A DNA stretch of 37,664 bases from positions 1 to 37,664 of the forward strand of contig JAJYKQ010000005.1 in assembly GCA_021788495.1 (NCBI GenBank), given 5' to 3'. Below, piece by piece: positions 27,604 to 34,334 of this stretch. The DNA comes from a bacterium (lineage in GTDB: Bacteria; SZUA-79; Acidulodesulfobacterales; Acidulodesulfobacteraceae). The position numbers were made by a program, and so were the translations under genes. Each line of letters opens with the position of its first letter. Within the stretch, counting starts at the first letter, position 1. The notes beneath the pieces were generated by a model. That model was not told where the DNA came from. It did no database searches and saw nothing but the letters and a program-made list of their open reading frames with translations.

Positions 27604-28566
27604 ATGAAAATTTATTCCGCAATCGAAATAGACTATAACAAAATTAAAATATTAGAAGTTTATAAAAAAAAAGGCGGATATTTTTTAAACAATTTTATAA
27701 ATTACGAGATTGAAAACAGCGATTTAAAAGACTCCGATTTAATTGCGGCTAATCTCGATAAAATTATCGGCGAAAATAAAATAAGCAAAAAGAACGTAAT
27801 TACGTCCCTTAACGGAAATAAAGTTTTAAGTTTCAATTTTATACTGCCTAATATGCCGCCGGCAGATCTTAAATCCGCCGTAGAATATGAATTAAAGAAA
27901 GTTCTTCATTTCCCGATAACTCAGTATATTTTCGATTATATATACGTATCCTATACCGACGATTCGGGCAATATTTTTCTTAATTTAACTGCGTTTGCGG
28001 CTATAGAAGAAGACGTTAAAAATTTTTTGAAAATATTCGACAAGGCTTCGATAAAAGTTAGGTCTATAGAGTGCAAAGCGGTTTCTATCTATAATAATGC
28101 CAAATATATGGGTAAAATCGGGACGGGCGCGGCAAAGCACATTTTGTTGTGCGATATAAGTTATTACGCGATAAAAATATTAATGATTTTGAATGAAGCG
28201 GTAATTTTTGAAAGAACGGTTGAAGATTTAAACTTCAAAAATATTTCTTATGAAAATTCCTTATCGGTTATAGTAGATGAGCTGAAAAGGACGCTCGATT
28301 TTTATTTTGCAGGAAAATCTTTGCCGCCAATCGACGAAATAATACTTGGCGGAATTTTTTCCAATAAAAAAGGATTCGATATGATAATTTCGAAAGTGAC
28401 CGGTTTTAAGTCTTTTTCGGTTTCTACGTCGGATTTATTAGAGTCTGGCGATTACGGATTTTATCTGTCGGAAAGGATGAATAAATTAAAAAGAATAAAC
28501 GGAAGCGATTTTTTATACCCGCTTGAAGAAATGTGGACTACATTCGGCCTTATAGTTAATAGATAG
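27604..28566 (+). CDS. PilM/MshI-like actin-fold pilus assembly protein
   Basis: 320 residues from ATG 27604. A TTG 12 nt earlier is the alternative, and neither has a clear ribosome binding site. 'KIYSAIEIDYNKIKILEV' is the first phosphate-loop strand pair of PilM-type ASKHA proteins. 'FILPNMPPADLKSAVEYELKKVLHFPI' has the PilM 'lP..p...l...v..e.....p' shape. 'ILLCDISYYAIKILMI' is the second nucleotide-binding block. PilM is a cytoplasmic actin-like protein that binds the PilN N-terminus. In MSHA systems the equivalent is MshI. PilN- and PilO-like genes follow, which supports the call. No separate ATPase domain. Confidence 0.75.
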   Translation: MKIYSAIEIDYNKIKILEVYKKKGGYFLNNFINYEIENSDLKDSDLIAANLDKIIGENKISKKNVITSLNGNKVLSFNFILPNMPPADLKSAVEYELKKVLHFPITQYIFDYIYVSYTDDSGNIFLNLTAFAAIEEDVKNFLKIFDKASIKVRSIECKAVSIYNNAKYMGKIGTGAAKHILLCDISYYAIKILMILNEAVIFERTVEDLNFKNISYENSLSVIVDELKRTLDFYFAGKSLPPIDEIILGGIFSNKKGFDMIISKVTGFKSFSVSTSDLLESGDYGFYLSERMNKLKRINGSDFLYPLEEMWTTFGLIVNR

Positions 28567-28647
28567 GATGAAAATATAGCAATCATTTAATAAATTATTT
28601 AAATGAATGACGGTATTTAAAACAAACCGAAAAAATTGAAAATTTAT

Positions 28648-29283
28648 ATGAAAATAGGAAAAAATAAGCCTATCGAAAAAACGAGAATTAATCTCCTTCC
28701 GGCTAAAAATAAAGAACTTATAGCAAAAAACAGAAAAAAACTTCTGTTTATTTCGATTATAGCAGGCTATATAATTTTTATTTTTTTTATAGATACGTCT
28801 TTAGTTTTAATAAACAAAGCAAAAATCAAATATATAGCGGCTTTATCGCAGGAGCTTTCCGTTATGAAAACAAAAAATATAATGAATACCGCATTTGAAA
28901 CGGCGATAGACAAAAGAAAAATGCTTTTAGGAGCAGTCGGAAAAAAAGTTTCGTTGATAGAAAACCTTAAAAAACTGAAAGTATCGTGGTACGAAAAAAT
29001 CGATAAAATGGTAGCGGCATCGCCGCAAGGCGTCTGGATGTCTAGCGTATCAATGCAGGACGGCAAAGTGTCGATAGAGGGAAACAGCGTTTCGTTAAAC
29101 AATATTTCTATTTATGTAGATAACATGAAAGCTACGATGTTGTTTGAAAAAATGACGCTCGCAGGCATAAATATAAAAAAAGTTAACGGCAATACTTTTT
29201 ACGGCTTTAAAATTATTGGCTTACTTAACGGAATACCAGATATGAATATAAAAAATACGGCTGCAGGCGCAAAGAAAAAATAA
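28648..29283 (+). CDS. PilN-like inner-membrane pilus assembly protein
   Basis: 211 residues from ATG 28648 (an in-frame TTG lies at 28636). A short cytoplasmic start 'KTRINLLPAK' carries the PilN motif INLLP that docks into PilM. One membrane segment lies at about 30-50 and is followed by a coiled coil. A periplasmic ferredoxin-like part has 'GVWMSSVSMQDGKVSIEGNS', the usual PilN 'w...l....g.v.i.G' block, and 'FYGFKIIGLL' at the end. It is part of the PilM-N-O-P alignment complex. A 69-nt gap separates it from the PilM-like gene and 15 nt from the PilO-like gene. Confidence 0.78.
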   Translation: MKIGKNKPIEKTRINLLPAKNKELIAKNRKKLLFISIIAGYIIFIFFIDTSLVLINKAKIKYIAALSQELSVMKTKNIMNTAFETAIDKRKMLLGAVGKKVSLIENLKKLKVSWYEKIDKMVAASPQGVWMSSVSMQDGKVSIEGNSVSLNNISIYVDNMKATMLFEKMTLAGINIKKVNGNTFYGFKIIGLLNGIPDMNIKNTAAGAKKK

Positions 29284-29298
29284 AAGCGGAGATCGATA

Positions 29299-29883
29299 GT
29301 GAAACTGTTAGACGATATAAAAAAAATACCGACTTATTTAAGAAACAATAAAATTATTTTAGTTTTATTGATGGCTTTTATATTCATATATCTAATAAAT
29401 CAGGATATTTTCGTCAACATAATATATAAAAAAATCGAAAATAAAAACGCTCAGGTTGTAAAAATTAAGAAAAAAATGGAATTTTTTAAGAAAACCGCAG
29501 GCACGCTTTATGAAGAAAAAAATACTTTATACCGGTTAAAAAAACAGATAAAAAATTTAAACTTAAAATTAAAAAACGACGAATCTATACTTCCAAAAAC
29601 CGCTAAAATTTCGAACCTTATTAAAAATATATCGGCTGATGCGCCCTCAAATAATTTCGTGATAGAAAAGATTAATTTCGGCAAAATCTTAAATTACGAG
29701 GACATAAAAGCGCTGCCGATTCAAATTAATATGTCCGGCGGTTTTAACAAAACTTTAATTTTTATTAAAAATATTTACGAAATGCACAGGATTTTCGTAA
29801 TCGATTACGTATCCATAAAACCAAGCATCAAGTCTTTCCCAGATGTAAAAACGGCCGTCAAAGGATTTGTATTTTACGGGTAA
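29299..29883 (+). CDS. PilO/MshJ-like inner-membrane pilus assembly protein
   Basis: 194 residues from GTG 29299, with GCGGAGA about 6 nt upstream. One membrane segment (about 18-36), then a coiled coil (about 45-95) rich in Lys. The C-terminal PilO fold has 'LPIQINMSGGFNKTLIFIKNI' and 'IDYVSIKP', matching 'v.l.v.G.y..l..fl..l..l.ri..v..l.l'. It dimerises with PilN in the periplasm and links to the PilP/MshK protein. It is last in the rightward cluster and converges on the secretin gene 17 nt away. Confidence 0.75.
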   Translation: MKLLDDIKKIPTYLRNNKIILVLLMAFIFIYLINQDIFVNIIYKKIENKNAQVVKIKKKMEFFKKTAGTLYEEKNTLYRLKKQIKNLNLKLKNDESILPKTAKISNLIKNISADAPSNNFVIEKINFGKILNYEDIKALPIQINMSGGFNKTLIFIKNIYEMHRIFVIDYVSIKPSIKSFPDVKTAVKGFVFYG

Positions 29884-29900
29884 TAACTATAACGCCGCAT

Positions 29901-31316
29901 TTAATTTAAAATTTTTGGAGAAATAAAAACGACTAATTGCTCCGTATCGACAGATCTTGTGTGATACCCGAATAAATAGCCTAAGACCGGAATTTCCGAT
30001 AATACGGGAATTCCATCGTTGTTGCGGCTTTTTTGCGTCGATAAAAGCCCGCCTATTACAAGCGTAGAATTGTTTTTGACTTCCACCACCGTGGAAACGC
30101 TTTTGTTGTTAACGGCAGGAAAACCGCCTATACCGGAGCTCGCCGACGGAAAAGAGTAAGTAACGTTAATATTTAATAAAATATCGTTATTGCTTTCTAC
30201 GATAGGGGTAACGGTTAAGGTAATACCTATCGTAATCGTTTGGAGAGTCGAAGTAACCGGCTCCTGCGCTATTACGGTCGTACCGCCCGTCGCAGCGCCT
30301 GACGACGACGATGAGGAAGAACCCGACGAAGCCGTCGTGCCTCCGGAAGTCGTGTAGGCTACATAATATTCCAATAAGGATGAATTAACCGTCGCCTGTT
30401 GTCCGCTCAGAACGGTAACGCTCGGAGATTCTATGATTTTGTCCCATCCCAATTGCTGTCCCAACGACAACTGCGCGGAAATATTGCCGAAATTCTGCCA
30501 GGGAGCGAGCACTCCGAGATTTAAATAATTATCGCCGGATTTTAAATCGGTCGCGGCTGTAAAATCCGTTGCAAAGTTTGACGACAAAGACGGGTTGCCT
30601 GCATTAGGCAGTATAGTGCTGTCGGCATTTCCAAGAAATGACCAGTTTATGCCGACATTTCTAGAAAAACTATCGGTAATATCGACAAGTTTGGCGTTAA
30701 GAAGAACTACTCTTTTTTTTACGTCTAAATTTTTTACTATTTGTTTTATCTTATCGATATTCGACGGAATGTCATATACAAACAAAGAATTGCCGTGCGG
30801 CGAGGCGTATGCTTTTGCGCCGGTCGGAAGAATGGGCGTTAAAACGGGCAGAACATTCTTCGCCTGAATATATTTTAACCTTATCCTGTAATCCATATAA
30901 TTGTTAGCAAGCGAAGACCGCGGTCCTATAAATATTATACCGTTGTTTTCACTGTATCCAAGACTGCCGGCTTTAAGTATTATAGACAATGCTTCGGAAA
31001 ACGGTATCTTTTTGATGTGAAGCGTTACGGTTCCGTTTACGTCGCCGCTTAAAACATAATTTAAGTGAAAAGCATGACAGATTCCTATGATTAGAGGTCT
31101 TACCGGTATATTATTGCCTTCGACGGTTATTCTCTTGTTAGGCAGTTTAATACTTCCGCTTATTACGGTAACCTTTAAAGGATTTTCGTTATTATTATTG
31201 TTTATGCCGGCATTAAAACACCACGCACTTAACGGAGGCTGAAAAATAGATAATAGTAATATTAAGAATAAAAACGAAAAAAAAGATAGTATAAGCATAT
31301 TAATATTGCGCCTCAT
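29901..31316 (-). CDS. Secretin of MSHA/type IV pilus type (MshL/PilQ-like)
   Basis: I place the start at ATG 31316 (471 residues) because the signal peptide core follows at a normal distance. ATG 31367 would add 17 residues. A secretin short N-domain ('KRITVEGNNIPVRPLIIGI', about 60-125) and a second N-domain ('LKYIQAKNVLPVLTPILP') lead to the secretin pore domain: 'VVLLNAKLVDI', 'PSVTVLSGQQATVNS', 'VEVKNNSTLVIGGL' and 'PVLSEIPVLGYLFGY'. It forms the outer-membrane ring for the pilus. A Ser/Gly/Thr-rich insert separates two conserved pore blocks. It runs against the PilMNO-like genes rather than with them. Size and order fit MshL better than the longer PilQ. Confidence 0.88.
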   Translation of the reverse strand: MRRNINMLILSFFSFLFLILLLSIFQPPLSAWCFNAGINNNNNENPLKVTVISGSIKLPNKRITVEGNNIPVRPLIIGICHAFHLNYVLSGDVNGTVTLHIKKIPFSEALSIILKAGSLGYSENNGIIFIGPRSSLANNYMDYRIRLKYIQAKNVLPVLTPILPTGAKAYASPHGNSLFVYDIPSNIDKIKQIVKNLDVKKRVVLLNAKLVDITDSFSRNVGINWSFLGNADSTILPNAGNPSLSSNFATDFTAATDLKSGDNYLNLGVLAPWQNFGNISAQLSLGQQLGWDKIIESPSVTVLSGQQATVNSSLLEYYVAYTTSGGTTASSGSSSSSSSGAATGGTTVIAQEPVTSTLQTITIGITLTVTPIVESNNDILLNINVTYSFPSASSGIGGFPAVNNKSVSTVVEVKNNSTLVIGGLLSTQKSRNNDGIPVLSEIPVLGYLFGYHTRSVDTEQLVVFISPKILN

Positions 31317-31559
31317 AATATGCCCATTACCCTTTTGCTTTAAAATAAGCCGTAATAAAGTTTTCATCTATTTTTTATTTTTATATTGATATTTTTATGT
31401 TATTTATAATATTTATATTTTTATATTCTTTTTATATGTAATATTTAATATTCATTCGCTATATATTTTTTTATTTTTTTGTATATTTTATATTGTTAGT
31501 TATTTAACTGCCCGACAACTTAATTGCATGCATTTATATATACTCACTATTATATTAAT

Positions 31560-31910
31560 TTAATATCCGGATTTTGTAAACCCTTCAAATTTCGATAAAT
31601 CTAGTTTTATTATTTTTCCGCCAGGCGATTTTAAAACTACTTTTTTTTCAGTAATTTTGACTACCTTATCCCCCTTCACATTTGAACCTTTATAGTAAGG
31701 TTTTCCGTTTATTATTGCTATATTATTATCTGGATTAGAAGTCGTTATAATAGCCTGCAGATTTAATCCGCTTAAAGGATTAGAAACAAACACTTTGCTT
31801 GTCTTGGGCGTGAACGGAGATATAAAAGGATTTTTTAATTCCGCGCAAAAACCTTTGCCGGACAACTGGAGCAATAAAAAGATTAAAACGCCCAATATTA
31901 ATATTTTCAT
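31560..31910 (-). CDS. PilP/MshK/GspC-like small periplasmic pilus protein
   Basis: 116 residues from ATG 31910, with TTG 31928 as the alternative. Signal peptide about 1-24 ends 'GFCAE'. 'KNPFISPF' and 'NPLSGLNLQAIITT' match the PilP start ('yP.e.f.l.gLkl.G.i'). The rest forms a small beta domain ('NIAIINGKPYYKGSNVKG' to 'VVLKSPGGKIIKLDL') of the GspC/PilP homology-region type, which touches the secretin N-domain. It is upstream of the secretin in the same direction, as mshK is to mshL. The long gap of about 240 nt between them leaves open whether they share a transcript. Confidence 0.7.
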   Translation of the reverse strand: MKILILGVLIFLLLQLSGKGFCAELKNPFISPFTPKTSKVFVSNPLSGLNLQAIITTSNPDNNIAIINGKPYYKGSNVKGDKVVKITEKKVVLKSPGGKIIKLDLSKFEGFTKSGY

Positions 31911-31965
31911 TGTCTTATTAATTAGCAATTATAATAATTACTGCATAATGTTATAAGTTAATTTT

Positions 31966-32007
31966 ACATACTCCCCATTACTAAAGCAAGGGGCTTTACT
32001 GCGATGA
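31966..32007 (-). mobile_element. Possible solo IS200/IS605-family right-end remnant
   Basis: Read on the minus strand: AAGCCCCTTGCTTTAG, then TAATGGGGAGTATG. This closely resembles the hairpin-ending right end of IS200/IS605/IS1341 elements (also the 3' end of TnpB guide RNAs), where a GCCCCTTGC...GGGGAGTATG form is frequent. No tnpA or tnpB gene is present. Recognition is from memory of the motif. Confidence 0.45.
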
Positions 32008-32132
32008 TTGGTAAAATTATATCATATTTTTTATAGTAAAATTAAAAAATCGGTCAATTTAAAAAAATCAATTTTATTTACGTTTTTTTATAAAATTTTT
32101 CATTGCGGCTTTATAGAAAAAATCGAACTTAC

Positions 32133-32278
32133 CCTTGCAAAGGCGGGCGGGAGCAAGAAAATAAGCAAATCTGACGCCTTTTCCCCTGCAAATGCAGTCG
32201 GGAGTAAGAATACGGAGGCGGGCGTTTATAAAAGCGAAGCTTTTATGCCCGCTGGAGTGAATAAATCTGACACCTTTA
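32133..32278 (+). repeat. Two degenerate copies of the CTGACACC palindrome-tail repeat
   Basis: Copy A (32133-32183) reads GGGCGGGAGCAAGAAAATAA then AAATCTGACGCC. Copy B begins CTGCAAATGCAGTCGGGAGT and ends ATAAATCTGACACCTTTA, but is split by an inserted hairpin. They are divergent relatives of the four better copies at 33.1-33.45 kb. Confidence 0.65.
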
Positions 32279-32329
32279 TTGCATATTGTATACCTATATT
32301 ATTCTAATGATTTTATTCTTTTTCTAATG

Positions 32330-32557
32330 TTAAATTGCAATCTTAGTTTCTTCGCCTGTACCTTCATTAAGAAAAACAAGCTCTCCGTTTTGTTTCATTA
32401 ATTCGTTTGCATTTAAAAGTTCTATGCCGTAAATTTTTCCGTCAGGAGACAGGTCGATATTGACTTCATCGCTGATTTTTATTGTTTCGACTTTTTCAGA
32501 AGATTCGGCTAACTTAATATATGAAATATTATATTTGGGATCATATGTGACTTTCAT
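32330..32557 (-). CDS. DUF2283 family small protein
   Basis: 75 residues. 'MKVTYDPKYNISYIKLAES' and 'VNIDLSPDGKIYGIELLNAN' are the hallmark of DUF2283 ('..YD...D.lyi.l......e.i.Idld.dG.ivGIEil.a'). AAGGAG lies 7 nt ahead of the ATG. It follows a DUF4258 reading frame, a pairing common in bacteria and sometimes proposed as toxin-antitoxin-like. That function is not established. The frame is intact here although its partner is broken. Confidence 0.85.
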   Translation of the reverse strand: MKVTYDPKYNISYIKLAESSEKVETIKISDEVNIDLSPDGKIYGIELLNANELMKQNGELVFLNEGTGEETKIAI

Positions 32558-32575
32558 TTAAGCTCCTTAATTAAT

Positions 32576-32825
32576 TTAAAAATATTTTGCTATTACCGTA
32601 ATAACTATAATATCATCATTTTCATTTACGGTTATAACCTCGACCTGTTTTATATTGTAACTTTTCCCACGCCACAAACCGTTAAAAATAAAATTTCTTC
32701 TAAAACCGTTTCTACCAAATTTAACGGGAAAAGATTCTCCATTTTCTATAGTTTCTATTATTTCACTTTAAGTTAATACCTCTTTCCTCCATTCGTTCTT
32801 TTGCATGAACGTGAATTTTTATCAT
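32576..32825 (-). pseudogene. DUF4258 family gene, frameshifted
   Basis: From ATG 32825 the frame reads 'MIKIHVHAKERMEERGINLK' and stops at TGA. One base later the frame continues in register: 'EIIETIENGESFPVKFGRN', then 'YNIKQVEVITVNENDDI', ending at TAA 32576. Joined, this is a full-length DUF4258 protein ('HA.eRm.eRgI...eI...i..ge' start). One extra base near the 'TTAAAG' sequence breaks it. The two halves fit the family end to end, so this is a recent inactivation, a sequencing error or, less likely, recoding. The stop is 18 nt before the DUF2283 ATG. Confidence 0.7.
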
Positions 32826-33021
32826 AAATATTTATACCATGTTTTATGATTTGGAACTAATAACAAAATATAAAATTAAATTATCTTTTATTAGATTATA
32901 TCATATTAATAAATTGATATTGAGATATAATTTTGTTGAAAAAATTTAAACAAACGCAAGAGTAATATTTAGAATTATTGGAAATTATCTAACAAGATAA
33001 ATATATGAAAAGCGGGCAAAT

Positions 33022-33189
33022 AGAAAAAGGTGTCAGATTTTATTTTACGCATACGAAAAGAAACAATTAACGATAAAAAATACTGCGTAAAATTAATCCA
33101 ACGCCTTTTTCGACAACACGATTATTATCTTACTAAACCTGCAAATGCAGTCGGGAGTGAGAGAATAAATAAATCTGACACCTTTTTCT
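33022..33189. mobile_element. MITE-like 168-bp segment with 19-bp terminal inverted repeats
   Basis: 33022-33040 (AGAAAAAGGTGTCAGATTT) is exactly complementary to 33171-33189. The 130 bp between them encode nothing obvious. The right end coincides with repeat copy 1. No target-site duplication could be identified with confidence. Confidence 0.5.
33139..33187 (+). repeat. Palindrome-tail repeat, copy 1
   Basis: CTGCAAATGCAG hairpin, TCGGGAGT, then the common tail GAGAATAAATAAATCTGACACC and T-run (tail given in overlapping parts: GAGAATAAAT, AAATCTGACACC). The left stem arm seen in copies 2 and 3 is missing. Confidence 0.75.
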
Positions 33190-33197
33190 TAAAAAAA

Positions 33198-33258
33198 ACT
33201 CCCAACTACGTCAAACGCAGTCGGGAGTAAGAGAATAAATAAATCTGACACCTTTTTT
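33198..33258 (+). repeat. Palindrome-tail repeat, copy 2
   Basis: Left arm ACTCCCAACT, loop region ACGTCAAACGC, right arm AGTCGGGAGT (one mismatch), then the same AT-rich tail ending CTGACACC plus T6. Best preserved copy together with copy 3. Confidence 0.8.
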
Positions 33259-33328
33259 CTTTTATCGCAAATATTAATTAAAATATTATAAAAAATTACA
33301 TGGAAATAAGTATTTTTCATAAACAAAA

Positions 33329-33388
33329 ACTCCCGGCCGCGTCAAACGCAGTCGGGAGTAAGAAAATAAATAAATCTGACACCTTTTT
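33329..33388 (+). repeat. Palindrome-tail repeat, copy 3
   Basis: Left arm ACTCCCG pairs with CGGGAGT, and an inner GCG-TCAAA-CGC mini-stem forms the tip. The tail AAGAAAATAAAT, AAATCTGACACC and T5 follow. Confidence 0.8.
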
Positions 33389-33389
33389 C

Positions 33390-33447
33390 ACAACTACGTC
33401 AAACGCAGTCGGGAGTATGAGAATAAATAAATCTGACACCTTTTTTT
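33390..33447 (+). repeat. Palindrome-tail repeat, copy 4
   Basis: Left arm reduced to CAACT, then ACGTCAAACGC, AGTCGGGAGT and the tail ending CTGACACC plus T7. It abuts copy 3 and ends 9 nt before the pilin stop codon, so it would be transcribed as the pilin mRNA 3' end. Confidence 0.78.
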
Positions 33448-33456
33448 GTTTCTGTT

Positions 33457-34194
33457 TTATGACTGACAAGGCGCCATATAAAATCCTTCTACGTTGTCGT
33501 TTGCGGATATGACCATATAATAAGCATAACTGTCTTCTACCGAACCGTTTGTATAGACATAATCTATATTACCTATTTGCTCGGTAAATTCATTAACAGG
33601 TACGTCCGTTGTAGGCGCAACATAATTTGGATTGGTCGTTGCTGAATTATTGCATGTCAGATTTGCTGATGTACCTGCTGCCTTGCCTGGACCTGTAACA
33701 TTGCCGTTTTTATAAACAATCCACCATGAATTGCCGGGGGTTGTTGTCGAAGGAACGGTCGGCGCAGTTGTTACAATATTGTAAGACGTGCCTGAACCTG
33801 CAGGAGAGCCGGTCGCAGGCGTCGAATAATTCGGCAATAGCAAAAACGGATTAGCGTAAGGATTTGTGCCGGCTGTATTAGCAGACGGCAAGGTGGGTTC
33901 AAATGTCACCGTCCCAGCTTTTGTTGCGCTAAATCCTGTAATAGCCATATAATCCGATAGATCATTATTCACCAAATTTTTTGACATCTGCGTGGTTACC
34001 CCTTCCCCCAGCGACCCTACTACGCCCTGAGAAGCCGCCTTGTTTGCCGAGCCGGTCAAATTTACGAACTTAGGCAGGACGACCGCCGCCAGAATACCGA
34101 TTAACAGAATGACCATGACGAGTTCGATAAGGGTGAACGCGCCGTTATCCGCAATAATTTTTTTTGCGGTTAAAATTTTTCTTTCGCTCTCCAT
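33457..34194 (-). CDS. Type IV (MSHA-like) prepilin, main-pilin candidate
   Basis: 245 residues. A 19-residue leader ends 'DNGA', followed by mature 'FTLIELVMVILLIGILAAVVLPKFV', the N-terminal pilin helix with Glu at +5. Cleavage would be after Ala19 (Ala at -1 instead of the usual Gly). The rest is rich in Thr, Ser, Pro, Asn and Gly, as in surface-exposed pilins. Two cysteines, one in 'NLTCNNS' and one near the end in 'MAPCQS', could form the C-terminal disulfide loop. AGAGGAGA lies 5 nt before the ATG and a consensus promoter is upstream. Strong expression signals and length suggest the major subunit (MshA-like), which is inference. Confidence 0.85.
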   Translation of the reverse strand: MESERKILTAKKIIADNGAFTLIELVMVILLIGILAAVVLPKFVNLTGSANKAASQGVVGSLGEGVTTQMSKNLVNNDLSDYMAITGFSATKAGTVTFEPTLPSANTAGTNPYANPFLLLPNYSTPATGSPAGSGTSYNIVTTAPTVPSTTTPGNSWWIVYKNGNVTGPGKAAGTSANLTCNNSATTNPNYVAPTTDVPVNEFTEQIGNIDYVYTNGSVEDSYAYYMVISANDNVEGFYMAPCQS

Positions 34195-34278
34195 AAAAAT
34201 CTCCTCTAAAATTATTCAATAAAATCAAGATAATATAATAAAAAATTAATAAATAAACGTAAAATACCTTTTATTATT

Positions 34279-34308
34279 ATTATACCGCTTCGATTAAATC
34301 CGTGTCAA
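34279..34308 (-). promoter_or_regulatory. Consensus sigma-70-type promoter for the pilin gene
   Basis: On the minus strand TTGACA (34303-34308) and TATAAT (34279-34284) both match consensus, with an 18-nt spacer. The pilin ATG is 85 nt downstream. It lies in the gap after the diguanylate cyclase gene, so the pilin can be transcribed on its own. Confidence 0.75.
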
Positions 34309-34334
34309 TATATTTTTAAATTTTATTTTTCTTC

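Larger units (their letters stand above)
31929..32329. other. Gene-free, repeat-bearing intergenic region
   Basis: Contains a possible IS200/IS605-type end (31966-32007), two degenerate copies of the CTGACACC repeat (32133-32278) and a long hairpin at 32217-32251. The open frame across it is made of repeat sequence, and I do not call a gene. Confidence 0.6.
32826..33456. other. Gene-free region with repeat array
   Basis: AT-rich from 32826 to about 33020, then the TIR-bounded segment and four palindrome-tail repeats up to the pilin stop codon. Short open frames here read 'NAVGSxxINKSDTFF' from the repeats themselves and are not called as genes. Confidence 0.7.

Noticed and set aside
32008..32307. 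99-residue open frame
   Set aside because: Made up of repeat sequence and AT-rich DNA, with no recognisable domain and no ribosome binding site.
33139..33447. CRISPR array
   Set aside because: Repeats are 50-60 bp with variable left arms, spacing is irregular (about 0 to 70 nt) and there are no uniform spacers or cas genes.
33030..33512. Small proteins with 'NAVGSxxINKSDTFF' tails
   Set aside because: The shared peptide is only the translation of the repeats. Frames lack ribosome binding sites and any other conserved part.
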